A stretch of 64,000 bases of DNA from an uncultured Actinomycetes bacterium (GCA_937876245.1 CALEGP010000033.1:1-64000), one strand, 5' to 3'; positions 26,367-36,198 are shown, numbered from the stretch's first letter. The notes: generated by a model from the letters alone, not told the origin. Numbers and translations: made by a program.

Positions 26367-26810
26367 TTAGATCTCGCGCAAAAGCTCTAGGACAGATCCT
26401 TTCCCCGGGATCAGCGCATCTGGATCAATCTCAAGCCATGGCTCTAAGACAAATCTGCGCTCATGCGCCCTCGGATGTGGCAACTCTAGAAGATCATTCT
26501 TAATTTTCTCGCCGCCAGCAACTATTAAATCAAGATCAATGGTTCTTGCTCCCCAGCGAATTTCCCGGGTTCTTCCTAATTTATTTTCAATTTCGAGCAT
26601 GGCGGTCAATAAGTCATGGGGGGCTAAAGCAGACTCAGCTAATAGAACGGCATTTAAATATTCAGGTTGATCTGGTCCGCCTACTGGTTGTGTTTCATAG
26701 TTTGTGGATAGATGGGTTACTTCAATTATTTTCGCAAGCTCTAAAACTGCACTCGAAATATTCAGATCTCGGTCACCGAGATTTGAGCCAAGAGCAATTA
26801 CAACTTTCAT
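26367..26810 (-). CDS. folK: 2-amino-4-hydroxy-6-hydroxymethyldihydropteridine pyrophosphokinase
   Basis: FolK pyrophosphorylates the pterin before FolP joins it to p-aminobenzoate in folate synthesis. The N-terminal ALGSNLGDR motif, the GGPDQPEYLNAV pterin loop and the RTIDLDLI magnesium-binding motif with LPHPR downstream are intact. The 147-residue length is typical of short forms. It overlaps the folB stop as ATGA and is the fourth gene of a continuous folE-folP-folB-folK operon. Confidence 0.95.
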   Translation of the reverse strand: MKVVIALGSNLGDRDLNISSAVLELAKIIEVTHLSTNYETQPVGGPDQPEYLNAVLLAESALAPHDLLTAMLEIENKLGRTREIRWGARTIDLDLIVAGGEKIKNDLLELPHPRAHERRFVLEPWLEIDPDALIPGKGSVLELLREI

Positions 26811-27169
26811 CTTTGTCGTTCAATCCTCACCGATATATCGCTGAATTTAACATCTACCGGGGCGCTGGGTTTATGCACGGTTACCGAAAGCGAAGTGACT
26901 AAGGAAAAATCCAGAAAAATTCTTCTGCTGATGCGATCTGCCAGGGCTTCAATTAAGAAGAGCGGTTCGCCAGCAATCTCTTCAACAATAACCGCGGCTA
27001 CGGTCGCATAGTTAACCGTCTTTGTTAAATCATCGCTCTCACCTGCTGGCGCAAGATCGGCATAAAGCTCGAGATCTACAATAAATATTTGGCCATCTCG
27101 ACGTTCGTTGGGAAATACACCATGGAAACCGAGCGCTGAAATTCCAGTCAATGAAATCCGATCACTCAT
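26807..27169 (-). CDS. folB: Dihydroneopterin aldolase
   Basis: FolB cleaves dihydroneopterin to the hydroxymethylpterin used by FolK. The 120-residue protein starts with the family pattern ISLTGISALGFHGVFPNERR, has the VNYATV loop with the catalytic tyrosine, and ends with a strand containing VTVHKPSAPV. It overlaps folP upstream and folK downstream by 4 nt each, so the three enzymes are translationally coupled. Confidence 0.94.
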   Translation of the reverse strand: MSDRISLTGISALGFHGVFPNERRDGQIFIVDLELYADLAPAGESDDLTKTVNYATVAAVIVEEIAGEPLFLIEALADRISRRIFLDFSLVTSLSVTVHKPSAPVDVKFSDISVRIERQR

Positions 27170-27969
27170 TTTCTTAGCTCCTCAATAACAGCAATTGCAT
27201 CTCTGTGAGGTTTAACAGAATGAGTCCTAACTCCCCAGACACCTGCCTTCGCCATATTTGTCGTAATCGCGACCGAAGCAAACTCTCGATCATCTGGTGA
27301 ATTTGCGCCAAGCAAATCTCCCAAGAACCGCTTTCGCGAAGCGCCAACGAGAATTGGGAAGCCGAGAAGAGCTAAGCGGTCGATGTTTTTTAACAACTCC
27401 CAATTGTGAGCCGAGCCCTTGGCAAAGCCAATTCCTGGATCCAAAATGATTTGTTCAGGCGAAACTCCAGCCCTGGTTAACGCGATAACCCGCTCATCGA
27501 GTTCGTCTTTGACTTCACTAACCACATTTCTATATTGCGCGGCGCTCTGCATATCCTTTGAGTGTCCGCGCCAATGCATAACAACATATTGCACCGTTGG
27601 GTTAGTGCCAATAACAGTGACCATTTTCGGATCTGCCAACCCACCGCTCACATCATTTACATATGTCGCCCCGGCACCAATTGCGGCCTGCGCGATATTG
27701 GCTCGAGTCGTATCAATACTCAGCGCCACGCCAAGTTCTGCAAGCTCGGTGATAATTGGTATGACCCGATCTCGTTCTAACTCTTCGCTGATTCGATCAG
27801 AGCCTGGCCGAGTTGATTCCCCACCAACATCAATTATGTCCACGCCTTCGACAATCATTTCCTTCGCTCGATTGATGGCAGATTCAAAATCTAAATACTT
27901 GCCACCATCAGCAAAGGAATCTGGAGTCACATTTAAGATACCCATAACAAGGGTGCGCTCGTTATTCAT
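27166..27969 (-). CDS. folP: Dihydropteroate synthase
   Basis: FolP condenses the pterin pyrophosphate with p-aminobenzoate and is the sulfonamide target. The TIM-barrel signatures are clear: MGILNVTPDSFADGG at the start, IDVGGESTRPGSDR, DPGIGFAKG and VGASRKRFLG. The 267-residue length is typical. It begins one base after the folE stop and overlaps folB by 4 nt. All catalytic loops appear intact. Confidence 0.96.
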   Translation of the reverse strand: MNNERTLVMGILNVTPDSFADGGKYLDFESAINRAKEMIVEGVDIIDVGGESTRPGSDRISEELERDRVIPIITELAELGVALSIDTTRANIAQAAIGAGATYVNDVSGGLADPKMVTVIGTNPTVQYVVMHWRGHSKDMQSAAQYRNVVSEVKDELDERVIALTRAGVSPEQIILDPGIGFAKGSAHNWELLKNIDRLALLGFPILVGASRKRFLGDLLGANSPDDREFASVAITTNMAKAGVWGVRTHSVKPHRDAIAVIEELRK

Positions 27970-27970
27970 T

Positions 27971-28594
27971 TTATCGATTGTTTGCAGTGATCAAACTCAT
28001 TGCCTCAGCACGTGTTGCTGCATCTCGCAACTGACCACGCACTGCGCTGGTAATTGTTCTTGCGTCAGATTTTCTAACTCCGCGCATTGACATACACAAA
28101 TGCTCGCAATTAATTACAACTATCACGCCCGCTGGGTTGAGAACTTCAACCATTGCATCAGCGATTTGCGAAGTTAGTCGCTCTTGCACTTGAGGGCGCC
28201 TGGCATAAATATCAACGAGCCTGGCCAACTTTGATAGGCCAGTTATCTGACCACTTTCACCAGGTATGTATCCGATGTGAGCCACGCCATGAAATGGTGT
28301 CAGGTGATGTTCGCAATGCGAGAAGACTTCGATATCTCTTACTATTACAAGTTCTCGATGGCCGATATCAAAAGTGGTTGATAAAACTTCTTCCGGTTTC
28401 TGCCAAAGACCCGCAAAATTTTCCTTTAAGGACCTAGCAACACGTCCTGGGGTATCGCGTAAACCCTCACGAGTTGGGTCCTCGCCAATTGCAATTAGTA
28501 ACTCTGTTATCGCTTTTTCGGCACGCTCATGATCGAACTCTCTTTTAGCTCCGCCATCGTGTGGCCCCATCGAAACCGGCGTTATCTCACTCAC
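27971..28594 (-). CDS. folE: GTP cyclohydrolase I
   Basis: FolE turns GTP into dihydroneopterin triphosphate, the entry to folate synthesis. The zinc-binding and catalytic motifs are present: [15 protein letters not shown], the conserved PGES[12 protein letters not shown] and a late [12 protein letters not shown] containing the third ligand Cys. I chose the GTG at 28594, which overlaps the ftsH stop, giving 207 residues. The ATG at 28570 is the alternative. The longer frame from 28648 runs inside ftsH and adds an unconserved N-terminus. It heads the folEPBK block. Confidence 0.94.
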   Translation of the reverse strand: MSEITPVSMGPHDGGAKREFDHERAEKAITELLIAIGEDPTREGLRDTPGRVARSLKENFAGLWQKPEEVLSTTFDIGHRELVIVRDIEVFSHCEHHLTPFHGVAHIGYIPGESGQITGLSKLARLVDIYARRPQVQERLTSQIADAMVEVLNPAGVIVVINCEHLCMSMRGVRKSDARTITSAVRGQLRDAATRAEAMSLITANNR

Positions 28595-30656
28595 GGTTGG
28601 GTGGTAATTTCTTTTTAGATTTACGAACGACTTTTTCTTCAACCTCAACAGTGGGCACTTGGGCTTTTGCTGGTGCTAGCGCGACAGGTGGAAGTGAACT
28701 AGGCATCCGAGAATTCGAACCAGTCCAAGCAGGACGCCTTGCAACCATCTTCACATTCTTAAAAATTTTCTCGATTTCATCCTTTAGAAGTGTTTCTTTT
28801 TCAAGTAACACTTCAACTAGGTCATCAAGAATTTCGCGATTTTCAACCAAGATTTCATATGCCTCTTGATGTGCATTTTCGATTAAGGAACGAATTTCAT
28901 TATCGATAACTCCAGCAATTTCCTCTGAATAATCCCGTTGATGCCCATAATTACGGCCAAGGAAAGGCTCGCCTTCACTAATACCTAATTTAATCGCGCC
29001 GATTCGCTCGGTCATTCCATATTGCGTGACCATTGCTCGAGCTAAATTCGTAGCCTTCTCAATATCGTTTGAAGCTCCAGTAGTTGGGTCGTGGAAAATC
29101 AACTCTTCTGCTGCGCGACCTCCCAATGAATAGGCAAGCTGATCAAGCATTTGATTTCGAGTTGTCGCATAGCGATCTTCATCAGGCAAAATCATTGTGT
29201 AGCCCAGCGCCCGCCCGCGAGGCATGATTGTGATTTTATGAACTGGATCTGTATGAGGAAGAGCATGAGCCACAAGGGCATGGCCCCCTTCGTGATACGC
29301 CGTAATGCGGCGTTCCTCTTCTGTCATCAATCGAGATTTGCGTTGCGGTCCAGCCATGACGCGATCAATTGCCTCATCAAGTGCTGCATTGGTTATTACT
29401 TTTGCATTCTCTCGAGCTGTTAAAAGCGCAGCTTCATTTAATACATTTGCTAAATCTGCACCAGTAAAACCAGGTGTGCGTTTTGCAAAATCTTCCAAGT
29501 TAACTGATTTTGCTATTCGCTTATTTTTACCGTGAACAGCAAGAATCGCTGATCGACCTTTTAGATCTGGACGATCCACCGGAATCTGGCGATCAAATCT
29601 GCCAGGACGAAGCAAGGCGGGATCCAATACATCTGGCCTATTCGTCGCTGCTATTAAAATCACTTGGCCATTGGCTTCAAAGCCATCCATTTCAACCAAC
29701 AACTGGTTAAGCGTCTGCTCCCTTTCATCGTGTCCGCCACCTAGCCCAGCACCACGTTGGCGCCCAACAGCATCTATTTCATCGATAAAAATTATCGCAG
29801 GAGCGTTAGCTTTTGCTTGAGTAAATAAATCGCGAACTCTGGAAGCTCCGACACCAACAAACATTTCGACAAATTCAGAGCCTGAAATTGAGTAGAAGGG
29901 CACGCTAGCCTCACCGGCAACTGCGCGAGCCAAGAGAGTCTTTCCTGTTCCTGGTGGACCATAAAGTAGGACACCTTTAGGAATCTTGGCACCAATATCC
30001 TGATACTTCTGTGGGGCAGCTAAGAAATCTTTAATCTCCATTAGCTCTGCTACTGCTTCATCTACACCAGCGACATCGCCAAATGTATTTTTTGGCATCT
30101 CTTTGGTTTGGAGCTTGGCCTTAGATTTACCAAATGAAAAGACTCGATTTCCGCCCTGCGCATTACCCATAAAGAGTAGAAGTAAGAAGCCAATCAGCAA
30201 GAATGGGACGATGCTGAGGAGTAGTGAGACGAAAATTGATTGAGTTGGAACTTTCACATCCCACTTATTTGGCGGCGGATTACTTGTTAAAAGTTCAATT
30301 ATTTGTGGCTCTTCACCAGAAACAAAGGACGCGTAAAGTTTCTTGGATCCCTTGACAAAGTTTCCGGATTTTAGAACTACCTCGATTTTTTGATCTTTAT
30401 CAATAACCAGCGCAGAATCCACTTTATTTGCCGAAATTGCAGCCAAAATTGTGGAGGTCTCAACTTTGGTAAATTTATCCCCGCTCGAGGAAAGTTGACC
30501 AAAAAAACTAACCAATATCAACGATAGAACGATCCAAAAAAGCGGTCCACGCAAAATTTTACGAGCTCGAGCTTTTGAGAAAGTTATCTTTCTCTTCTTT
30601 TCAGCAGGCGCCTTGCTGACAGGTGAAATCTTTTTCTTTGATTTTTTCTCGGTCAT
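28587..30656 (-). CDS. ftsH: ATP-dependent zinc metalloprotease FtsH
   Basis: FtsH is a membrane-anchored AAA protease that degrades misfolded membrane and regulatory proteins. The 689-residue protein has a charged N-tail, membrane helices near residues 37-54 and 143-164, the Walker A motif GPPGTGKT near 233-240, the second region of homology [17 protein letters not shown], and the zinc site HEGGH. The tail is Pro/Lys-rich, as in other actinobacteria. It overlaps the hpt stop (ATGA) and the folE start, giving the conserved hpt-ftsH-folE order. Confidence 0.97.
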   Translation of the reverse strand: MTEKKSKKKISPVSKAPAEKKRKITFSKARARKILRGPLFWIVLSLILVSFFGQLSSSGDKFTKVETSTILAAISANKVDSALVIDKDQKIEVVLKSGNFVKGSKKLYASFVSGEEPQIIELLTSNPPPNKWDVKVPTQSIFVSLLLSIVPFLLIGFLLLLFMGNAQGGNRVFSFGKSKAKLQTKEMPKNTFGDVAGVDEAVAELMEIKDFLAAPQKYQDIGAKIPKGVLLYGPPGTGKTLLARAVAGEASVPFYSISGSEFVEMFVGVGASRVRDLFTQAKANAPAIIFIDEIDAVGRQRGAGLGGGHDEREQTLNQLLVEMDGFEANGQVILIAATNRPDVLDPALLRPGRFDRQIPVDRPDLKGRSAILAVHGKNKRIAKSVNLEDFAKRTPGFTGADLANVLNEAALLTARENAKVITNAALDEAIDRVMAGPQRKSRLMTEEERRITAYHEGGHALVAHALPHTDPVHKITIMPRGRALGYTMILPDEDRYATTRNQMLDQLAYSLGGRAAEELIFHDPTTGASNDIEKATNLARAMVTQYGMTERIGAIKLGISEGEPFLGRNYGHQRDYSEEIAGVIDNEIRSLIENAHQEAYEILVENREILDDLVEVLLEKETLLKDEIEKIFKNVKMVARRPAWTGSNSRMPSSLPPVALAPAKAQVPTVEVEEKVVRKSKKKLPPNRE

Positions 30657-31204
30657 GAATACATGTGCTTCGCTAGTACGCCGATAAAGTCAAGGTTACG
30701 ATATTTTTCATTAAAATCTAATCCGTAACCAACAACAAAATCTGTTGGAATATCAAAGCCAACATATTTAACATCGACTTCAACCTTTGCCGCTTCGGGC
30801 TTGCGAAGCAGAGTTAAAATTTCAACACTTTTAGCACCACGAGATTCAAGGTTTGCTTTTAACCACCCGAGTGTTAATCCGGTATCAACAATGTCTTCAA
30901 CAATAAGTACTTCGCGACCAGATATGTCTTGATCTAAATCTTTGAGAATCCGAACCACGCCGCTCGACTTAGTTCCAGAACCATATGAGGAAACAGCCAT
31001 CCAATCCATTTCGATATGACGTTGTAAGGATCGGGAAAAATCTGCCATAGTCATTACTGCGCCTTTAAGAACGCCAATTAAAAGCAACTCTCTTCCCTCG
31101 TAATCTTTTTCAACTTCGACAGCTAGCTCCTTCAAGCGAGTGCGAATTTGTTCTTGCGTAATTATTACTCGTTCAATGTCGGTGCCGGTTGTTTCTAGAT
31201 CCAC
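30653..31204 (-). CDS. hpt: Hypoxanthine phosphoribosyltransferase
   Basis: Hpt salvages hypoxanthine and guanine with PRPP. The PRPP-binding motif VLIVEDIVDTGLTLGWL is intact, preceded by the flexible-loop residues SSYGSGTKSSG. The conserved GYGLDFNEKYRNL lies near the C-terminus. The 183-residue length is normal. The start codon is GTG at 31204. It sits between tilS and ftsH, the order found across actinobacteria and many Firmicutes. Confidence 0.95.
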   Translation of the reverse strand: MDLETTGTDIERVIITQEQIRTRLKELAVEVEKDYEGRELLLIGVLKGAVMTMADFSRSLQRHIEMDWMAVSSYGSGTKSSGVVRILKDLDQDISGREVLIVEDIVDTGLTLGWLKANLESRGAKSVEILTLLRKPEAAKVEVDVKYVGFDIPTDFVVGYGLDFNEKYRNLDFIGVLAKHMYS

Positions 31205-31219
31205 GAGGAGGTTCTCTTT

Positions 31220-32209
31220 CTACTTTTTCGACTGGGGTGGTTTTGTCTGCGAGAGTGAAAGTCTGCCCGAAATTCGGCCAACCTTCACACCGCCGGGAAG
31301 CGATGTGTGGCCCTGACCACGCCAATCGCTAAAAAGAGCCTCAATAGGCTCAAGATGAGCGGCAGAAATGCTTCCACTTGGCGCTCCAGCGGCATAAATT
31401 GCCAATCTAAGGACTCGGCTACGAATCGCGATTGGAAGTGCTTCTAGGGCTGAAATTTCGATATCTAGCGGATCCAACTCCGTGAAAATTTTCTCCGCCC
31501 ACTGATCCAAAGCACTCGAATCTTGTCTTAGAATTTTTGCGGATCTTGAGAGCGCCCCAACGATTCCTGGCCCAATCTCTTTTTCGATTAATGGCAAAAT
31601 AATTTCTCGTACCCGAACTCTCGCGAAGTCAATATTTGTATTGTGTGGGTCAGCCCAGAATTCAATTCCCGCTTCATTGCATGCCTCTTCTGTTGTAGCT
31701 CTGTCAACCGACAAGAAGGGCCTAATAAAGGGCCCTGAAACTTCTTCCATTCCAGAGAGTGATTTTGTTCCAGAGCCACGGGCCAGCCCTAAAAGCACTC
31801 CTTCGGCCTGATCGTTTTTTGTATGACCAAGTAAGAATTCTTTCGCTCCAAAAGTTTCGAGCGCTTGGTTGAAAACTTTATAGCGAGCCCGGCGAGCGGA
31901 AGCTTCCAGGCCATCTGTCAGAATTACATTTGCCTTACCAATGAAAATATCTTGGTATCCTATTTTTTCTAAAGTTTTTTCTGCTTGAGCTGCAATATCC
32001 GATGAATTTTCTTGTAGCCCATGGTCAACGACGACGGCAACTACATTAATACCCAATGTGCTTGCTTCCAGCATTGCCGCCAGTGCAAGTGCCAGAGAAT
32101 CCGCTCCGCCTGAAACTCCAACGCAAACTTTCGAGTTTGGTTCCAATTTTTCAAGCCAAAATCGCAAGGCATGGCGCAATTCCAGAAGTGCTGGGGTTTT
32201 CGCGCTCAT
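31220..32209 (-). CDS. tilS: tRNA(Ile)-lysidine synthase
   Basis: TilS changes the C34 of the minor tRNA-Ile (CAU anticodon) to lysidine so that it reads AUA. The PP-loop ATP-pyrophosphatase motif VGVSGGADSLALALAA lies near residue 33, and the LGHTKNDQAEG and RPFL motifs follow. From ATG 32209 the protein has 329 residues, the short actinobacterial form with a reduced C-terminal domain. A TAGAGT box ends 7 nt upstream of this ATG, so the frame from GTG 32218 is less likely. It heads the hpt-ftsH-fol operon. Confidence 0.95.
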   Translation of the reverse strand: MSAKTPALLELRHALRFWLEKLEPNSKVCVGVSGGADSLALALAAMLEASTLGINVVAVVVDHGLQENSSDIAAQAEKTLEKIGYQDIFIGKANVILTDGLEASARRARYKVFNQALETFGAKEFLLGHTKNDQAEGVLLGLARGSGTKSLSGMEEVSGPFIRPFLSVDRATTEEACNEAGIEFWADPHNTNIDFARVRVREIILPLIEKEIGPGIVGALSRSAKILRQDSSALDQWAEKIFTELDPLDIEISALEALPIAIRSRVLRLAIYAAGAPSGSISAAHLEPIEALFSDWRGQGHTSLPGGVKVGRISGRLSLSQTKPPQSKK

Positions 32210-32216
32210 ATGGAGC

Positions 32217-32222
32217 ACTCTA
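32217..32222 (-). promoter_or_regulatory. -10 box for the tilS-hpt-ftsH-fol operon
   Basis: On the minus strand TAGAGT ends 7 nt before the tilS ATG at 32209. It lies just past the stop of the upstream NlpC/P60 gene. The same hexamer with the same 7-nt gap precedes the TPR gene at 39826. Confidence 0.45.
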
Positions 32223-32230
32223 CAAAACTA

Positions 32231-33451
32231 TTAGACTCGGCCGCCAGATGGCATTAAGCCCTTAATACCGTACATATTCGAATAAAGCAGGCCTGCATTT
32301 CGAGAATTGGCTTCCCACATCATGCCATCTCCCGCATAAATCGTAATATGATGAATATTTTGAACTGAACCATCATAAGAATAGAAAAGTAAATCGCCAG
32401 GAATTAGCTCGCTAAAGGCCACTCGCTTTGTAGCTACAAAATAAAGAGCGGCATTTAATCTTCCCCACGCTGGCCAACCCAGCCCAGCCTTTTTGTAAGC
32501 TGCATAAACCAAGCCAGAACAATCAAATGAGCTCGGTCCTTGTGCTCCCCAAACATATGGCTTGCGTGCTTGAACTTGTTTCTTTGCATATTTAACAGCC
32601 TTCGTTCTAATTGCTCTGGTGGAGCGAATTGTGGAGCGACCTGTAAAGCCCTTATCTGGCCAAACTTTAAATTGGTTAGGAGTTTTACTTGCTATGGCTG
32701 CATTTGCCTCTTCAAGTAAAGCCAACTGACGTTGTTCTTCCAGTGAAACTCTAAAATTCTTTGCCGTGGCTAGTTGTATTGCAATTTTATTTTGTACCGC
32801 ACGTAGTTTATCAACTTCTTTTTGTTGTTCAGCCTTGGCGACATCCGCAACTTTCTTTGCATCCGCAACTTTTGCCGTTGCTCGTTCTTGCACAACTTTT
32901 GTACGGTCAGCTTCCTTCTTTGCAATGCTTGCTGCAACCTCGGCAAATTTGAATCGTTTTAAGGCAACAGCATTAGTGTCACCAATTTTATCTAGTGTAG
33001 TTAACTGATCTACTAAATCTTGTGGTCCATTTGCGCTAAGAAGTACATTAATATTTGTGAAATCGCCTCCCAATTTATAGGCATTAGAGGCCATTCTCCC
33101 AATCACTCTTGTTGTCTTTGACACTTCGGCCTGGGTTTTTGCTGCGTGATTAGCTGCTTTAACCGCCTTTCTCTTTGCAACTCCGAGTTCATTTAGGGCA
33201 ACGTTGTATTTGGCTTGGGCCTCCTGCGCAACAGCAGTCAACTGATTAAGAGTTTTAGTTGCGATCTTGAGTTGGCCTGCCGCCCGTTTTGCCGCCTCAG
33301 TCTTCGCATCTTCGACAGCTTTGGCTGCTTTTATCTGAGCTTTGGTTGGCTTAGGAGTCTTTGAAAGTGCAACATCCGAGGCAAAAACAGAAAGCGCAAT
33401 AGAGATAGCGATAACCGCGCTCATACTCTTTCTTGAACTGGCGAAAAACAT
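32231..33451 (-). CDS. Secreted NlpC/P60 peptidoglycan hydrolase with coiled-coil domain
   Basis: This is a predicted exported cell-wall endopeptidase of the RipA/p60 type. The 406-residue protein has a signal peptide (about residues 1-30), a long Ala/Lys/Glu-rich coiled coil (about 35-245), a short linker and a C-terminal NlpC/P60 domain. The catalytic cysteine is in FDCSGLVYAAYKKAG and the histidine in IHHITIYAG. Such proteins cut between D-Glu and mDAP in stem peptides during cell separation, and the coiled coil may autoinhibit or bind FtsEX-like partners. GGAGG lies 11 nt before the ATG, a slightly long spacing. Confidence 0.9.
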   Translation of the reverse strand: MFFASSRKSMSAVIAISIALSVFASDVALSKTPKPTKAQIKAAKAVEDAKTEAAKRAAGQLKIATKTLNQLTAVAQEAQAKYNVALNELGVAKRKAVKAANHAAKTQAEVSKTTRVIGRMASNAYKLGGDFTNINVLLSANGPQDLVDQLTTLDKIGDTNAVALKRFKFAEVAASIAKKEADRTKVVQERATAKVADAKKVADVAKAEQQKEVDKLRAVQNKIAIQLATAKNFRVSLEEQRQLALLEEANAAIASKTPNQFKVWPDKGFTGRSTIRSTRAIRTKAVKYAKKQVQARKPYVWGAQGPSSFDCSGLVYAAYKKAGLGWPAWGRLNAALYFVATKRVAFSELIPGDLLFYSYDGSVQNIHHITIYAGDGMMWEANSRNAGLLYSNMYGIKGLMPSGGRV

Positions 33452-33530
33452 AATTCTTAGGGCCTCCAGGGAAGTTATATCAACCTAGGATAAAGGGTTT
33501 ATATGTGAAATCTCGGAGAATTGGCCTTGT

Positions 33531-33546
33531 GTCGCTAATTAGCGAC
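33531..33546. other. Perfect 16-bp palindrome at the end of the ABC permease gene
   Basis: GTCGCTAATTAGCGAC is perfectly self-complementary and covers the last codons and TAG stop of the permease gene. It has no loop and no T-tract, so it is a poor terminator. It lies about 80 nt upstream of the NlpC/P60 start and could be an operator for that gene. Confidence 0.5.
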
Positions 33547-34326
33547 ATCTCGTCTCTTGAAAAGTATTGCGGCAATGCCGCCGCTGATAATTAGATAGGC
33601 AAGAGATGTAGCCAGCGAATGTTTGTAACTCAAAATCATATTTCCACCTTCGCCTAGATTGGAAAAATTTAGTCCTGGAAGCCATTTCGCAATACTGGTA
33701 ATTAGCGCGGCCAAGATATTTTCAAGAATCAGAGTCCAAAGTACGCCAACGGCGATTGCGCTAATCGGAGATCTAAATAACAGCCCTAGAATCATTCCGA
33801 CGGCACCGAAGCAAAGTGTTGCGATAAAAATATTCAGTGTGCTTTCGAAGAGTAATTTTCTTGCTGCACCCGTTGTCCAGGAAGATGTGTCAACCTTGGC
33901 TCTTCCAGCTAGTGCAAAAGATAGAGCGATACTCATGGTTCCTGCAAAGATAACCATTACAAGAGCGAATAGATTCATTGCGATAAATTTGCCTGCCAAA
34001 ATTTTCATTCGCGATGGTTGCCGCACAAGTAAATTACGCAAGGTCCCTAGTGAATACTCCTGAGCTGTTTGAGAAGCGAAAATGCATAGCGCTACGATGC
34101 CGAGAAATATTCCGACCAACCTAAATCCATAAATTAAGCCCGACGCTTGGCTTAACTCTTCAACCCCAACATGTTCTCCCCGCTTTGAATTCCCGTCTTT
34201 TGAGTTAATCATTAAGAAAACAATTGAGGTAAATAGAGCGCTTAGGCCACCAACTGTTGCAATGGTGCCCAAAAGTAGAGATGGGCGCCGCAATTTTCGA
34301 ACTTCGGCAATCACCACGCGGATCAT
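33535..34326 (-). CDS. ABC transporter permease (ABC-2 type)
   Basis: This is the membrane subunit of a two-gene ABC exporter. The 263-residue protein has about six hydrophobic segments, a large extracytoplasmic loop after the first helix, and an N-terminal MIRVVIAEVRKLRRPS segment typical of ABC-2 permeases of the bacitracin/natB type. It overlaps the ATPase gene stop by 4 nt. The stop codon is embedded in a 16-bp palindrome. Substrates of such pairs include antimicrobial peptides and lipids; nothing here decides between them. Confidence 0.87.
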   Translation of the reverse strand: MIRVVIAEVRKLRRPSLLLGTIATVGGLSALFTSIVFLMINSKDGNSKRGEHVGVEELSQASGLIYGFRLVGIFLGIVALCIFASQTAQEYSLGTLRNLLVRQPSRMKILAGKFIAMNLFALVMVIFAGTMSIALSFALAGRAKVDTSSWTTGAARKLLFESTLNIFIATLCFGAVGMILGLLFRSPISAIAVGVLWTLILENILAALITSIAKWLPGLNFSNLGEGGNMILSYKHSLATSLAYLIISGGIAAILFKRRDVAN

Positions 34327-35231
34327 GTATTTTCTCCTGTCATTTCAAAGAAGGTTTCTTCTAAAGTTTGTTGAATTGCGGAAATGGATGAAAGTGTTAT
34401 GCCTGCCTCAAATGCCGCACGGTTGATGGCCGCACTGGCTTCTTTCGGCGCAGTAATGTGTAAAGTTGAATCAATAACTACCGATGAGAAACCAGCTGCT
34501 TCGACTTGGCTCGCGAGTTTGGTTAAATCCACTTCATATTCTGGCTTTGCCAAGATTATTGGTTTTTGTGAGGCAAGGAGTTCTTGGGTTTTCCCGGAAA
34601 AGATAACTTTTCCTTCTCTTAACATAACTAAGTACTCTGAAATCATCTCAAGTTCACTCAGGATGTGGGAGGAAACAAAGACCGTTGTGCCTTTCGCCGC
34701 AAGATCACGAATTATTTCCCTGACCTCTTGGATGCCGGATGGGTCCAAGCCGTTTGTTGGCTCGTCCAAAATCAATAACTCTGGATTCGGCAAAAGAGCG
34801 GCAGCGATACCGAGTCGTTGTTTCATCCCAAGTGAATAAGTCTTAAATTTAGATCCGCCTCGATCGGCTAAATCAACTTTGGCAAGTAATTCATCAACTC
34901 TCGAAAGTGGAAAACCGCCCAGTTCTGCTAGTACTTTCAAATTTTCACGCCCGGAGAGGCCCGGATAAAAAGCTGGTCCTTCAATCATCGCCCCAACTCT
35001 TGGCAAATATTTTTCTGGGTGCTCGATGCTTTCACCTAAAACTGTGGCACTACCTTCGGTTGGAGTGATTAGCCCAAGCAACATGCGAATCGTTGTTGTC
35101 TTTCCAGAGCCATTAGGTCCAACAAACCCACATACTGTTCCAACTGGAACCTCAAAGTTCCCGTGGGAAAGTGCAGCATTTTTCCCATAAATTTTACTTA
35201 AGTCCGAAATGGAGATCGCAATTTTCTTCAT
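34323..35231 (-). CDS. ABC transporter ATP-binding protein
   Basis: This is the nucleotide-binding subunit partnering the adjacent ABC-2 permease. From ATG 35231 it has 302 residues, with Walker A GPNGSGKTTT, a signature loop that reads YSLGMKQRLG in place of the canonical LSGGQ, Walker B LLILDEPTNGLDPSG, and a switch histidine in SSHILSE. The C-terminal 80 residues form the extension usual in BcrA/CcmA-like proteins. The start is supported by TACTCT 6 nt upstream. The TTG-started frame from 35249 would overrun that box. Confidence 0.93.
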   Translation of the reverse strand: MKKIAISISDLSKIYGKNAALSHGNFEVPVGTVCGFVGPNGSGKTTTIRMLLGLITPTEGSATVLGESIEHPEKYLPRVGAMIEGPAFYPGLSGRENLKVLAELGGFPLSRVDELLAKVDLADRGGSKFKTYSLGMKQRLGIAAALLPNPELLILDEPTNGLDPSGIQEVREIIRDLAAKGTTVFVSSHILSELEMISEYLVMLREGKVIFSGKTQELLASQKPIILAKPEYEVDLTKLASQVEAAGFSSVVIDSTLHITAPKEASAAINRAAFEAGITLSSISAIQQTLEETFFEMTGENT

Positions 35232-35237
35232 TTTGAG

Positions 35238-35243
35238 AGAGTA
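35238..35243 (-). promoter_or_regulatory. -10 box for the ABC transporter operon
   Basis: On the minus strand TACTCT ends 6 nt before the ATG at 35231, with no ribosome binding site, consistent with leaderless transcription. Confidence 0.42.
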
Positions 35244-35325
35244 TCCCAATTACCCAGACGAGTTTGCTTTATGCACAGCAACTTCTCCCATTATACGCGG
35301 GAGTAAGCGCAAAAATAAGAGTGGG

Positions 35326-36198
35326 CTAAGGATTTACAACAAGAGCAGCGATAACCAGTAGTAGTGAGAAGACGCTCAAATAGGTTATTGACCACTGGAA
35401 GAGTTTGGCTGCTGCCTTATTTGAATCTGGCCCATCAATTTTTAATAGTTCAAGAATAAAGCCTAACGCGATCGCAATCGTGATGACCCAACACCACCAA
35501 GGAAGATGTTCGCTCCAGTTAACCGCAAGGGATGTTACGACCATTCCAATCGTATGAAACCACATCTGTTTCTTAACAGAAGCAATTGATGCTACTACCG
35601 GCAACATAGGAATTCCGGCTGCGGCATAATCATCTCGATACTTAATTGCAAGAGCCCAGAAATGTGGTGGTGTCCAGAAGAAAATAACTAGAAAAAATAA
35701 CCATGCTGTTAATGAAAGGGAGTTCGTAATTGCAGCCCAACCAATCAATACCGGTATACAGCCTGCAATTCCGCCCCAAACAATATTCTGTGAAGTTCGG
35801 CGCTTAAGCCCAATAGTGTAGCCAAATACATAAAACACAATTGCCGCAGCAGTCAAAATTGTTGCCCATAGCGTTGTAAAGATTGAAAAGATTGTTAAGG
35901 AAATAACTGTTAGAGCTGAAGCAAAAATAAAAGCTTGGGCTTCCGTTACTGCGCCACTGACAATTGGGCGATTTGCTGTACGAACCATTAATCGATCTGA
36001 GTCAACTTCAATGATCATATTAAAAGCATTTGATGCGCCTGCTGCCAAGGTCCCGCCAATTAAAGTTGCGACAGTTATACCAAGGGGCGGCACACCTTTT
36101 GCAGCTAGGAATAATGCGGGCAACGTGGTCACTAGCAAGAGTTCTACTACGCGCAATTTCATCAATTCTATATAAGGCGAGATTTTTGACTTCTTCAT
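35326..36198 (-). CDS. ctaB: Protohaem IX farnesyltransferase (haem O synthase)
   Basis: CtaB attaches a farnesyl group to haem b, making haem O for cytochrome oxidase. The 290-residue UbiA-family protein has about eight or nine membrane helices. Its two Asp-rich active-site loops are NAFNMIIEVDSDRLMVRTANRP and the later KYRDDYAAAGIPMLP. It lies about 5.5 kb from the ctaCDE genes and downstream of a peptidase gene on the same strand, but has its own TACGCT box 6 nt before the ATG. No ctaA (haem A synthase) is in the window. Confidence 0.95.
   Translation of the reverse strand: MKKSKISPYIELMKLRVVELLLVTTLPALFLAAKGVPPLGITVATLIGGTLAAGASNAFNMIIEVDSDRLMVRTANRPIVSGAVTEAQAFIFASALTVISLTIFSIFTTLWATILTAAAIVFYVFGYTIGLKRRTSQNIVWGGIAGCIPVLIGWAAITNSLSLTAWLFFLVIFFWTPPHFWALAIKYRDDYAAAGIPMLPVVASIASVKKQMWFHTIGMVVTSLAVNWSEHLPWWCWVITIAIALGFILELLKIDGPDSNKAAAKLFQWSITYLSVFSLLLVIAALVVNP

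Noticed and set aside
33457-33530. A promoter for the NlpC/P60 gene based on a TATAAC hexamer
   Set aside because: The hexamer lacks a -35 at a sensible distance and sits about 30 nt from the start codon without other support, so it was not listed.
35250-35325. CTCCC...GGGAG dyad between the ABC operon and ctaB as a terminator
   Set aside because: The stem is only 5 bp with a 9-nt loop and no T-tract on either strand.
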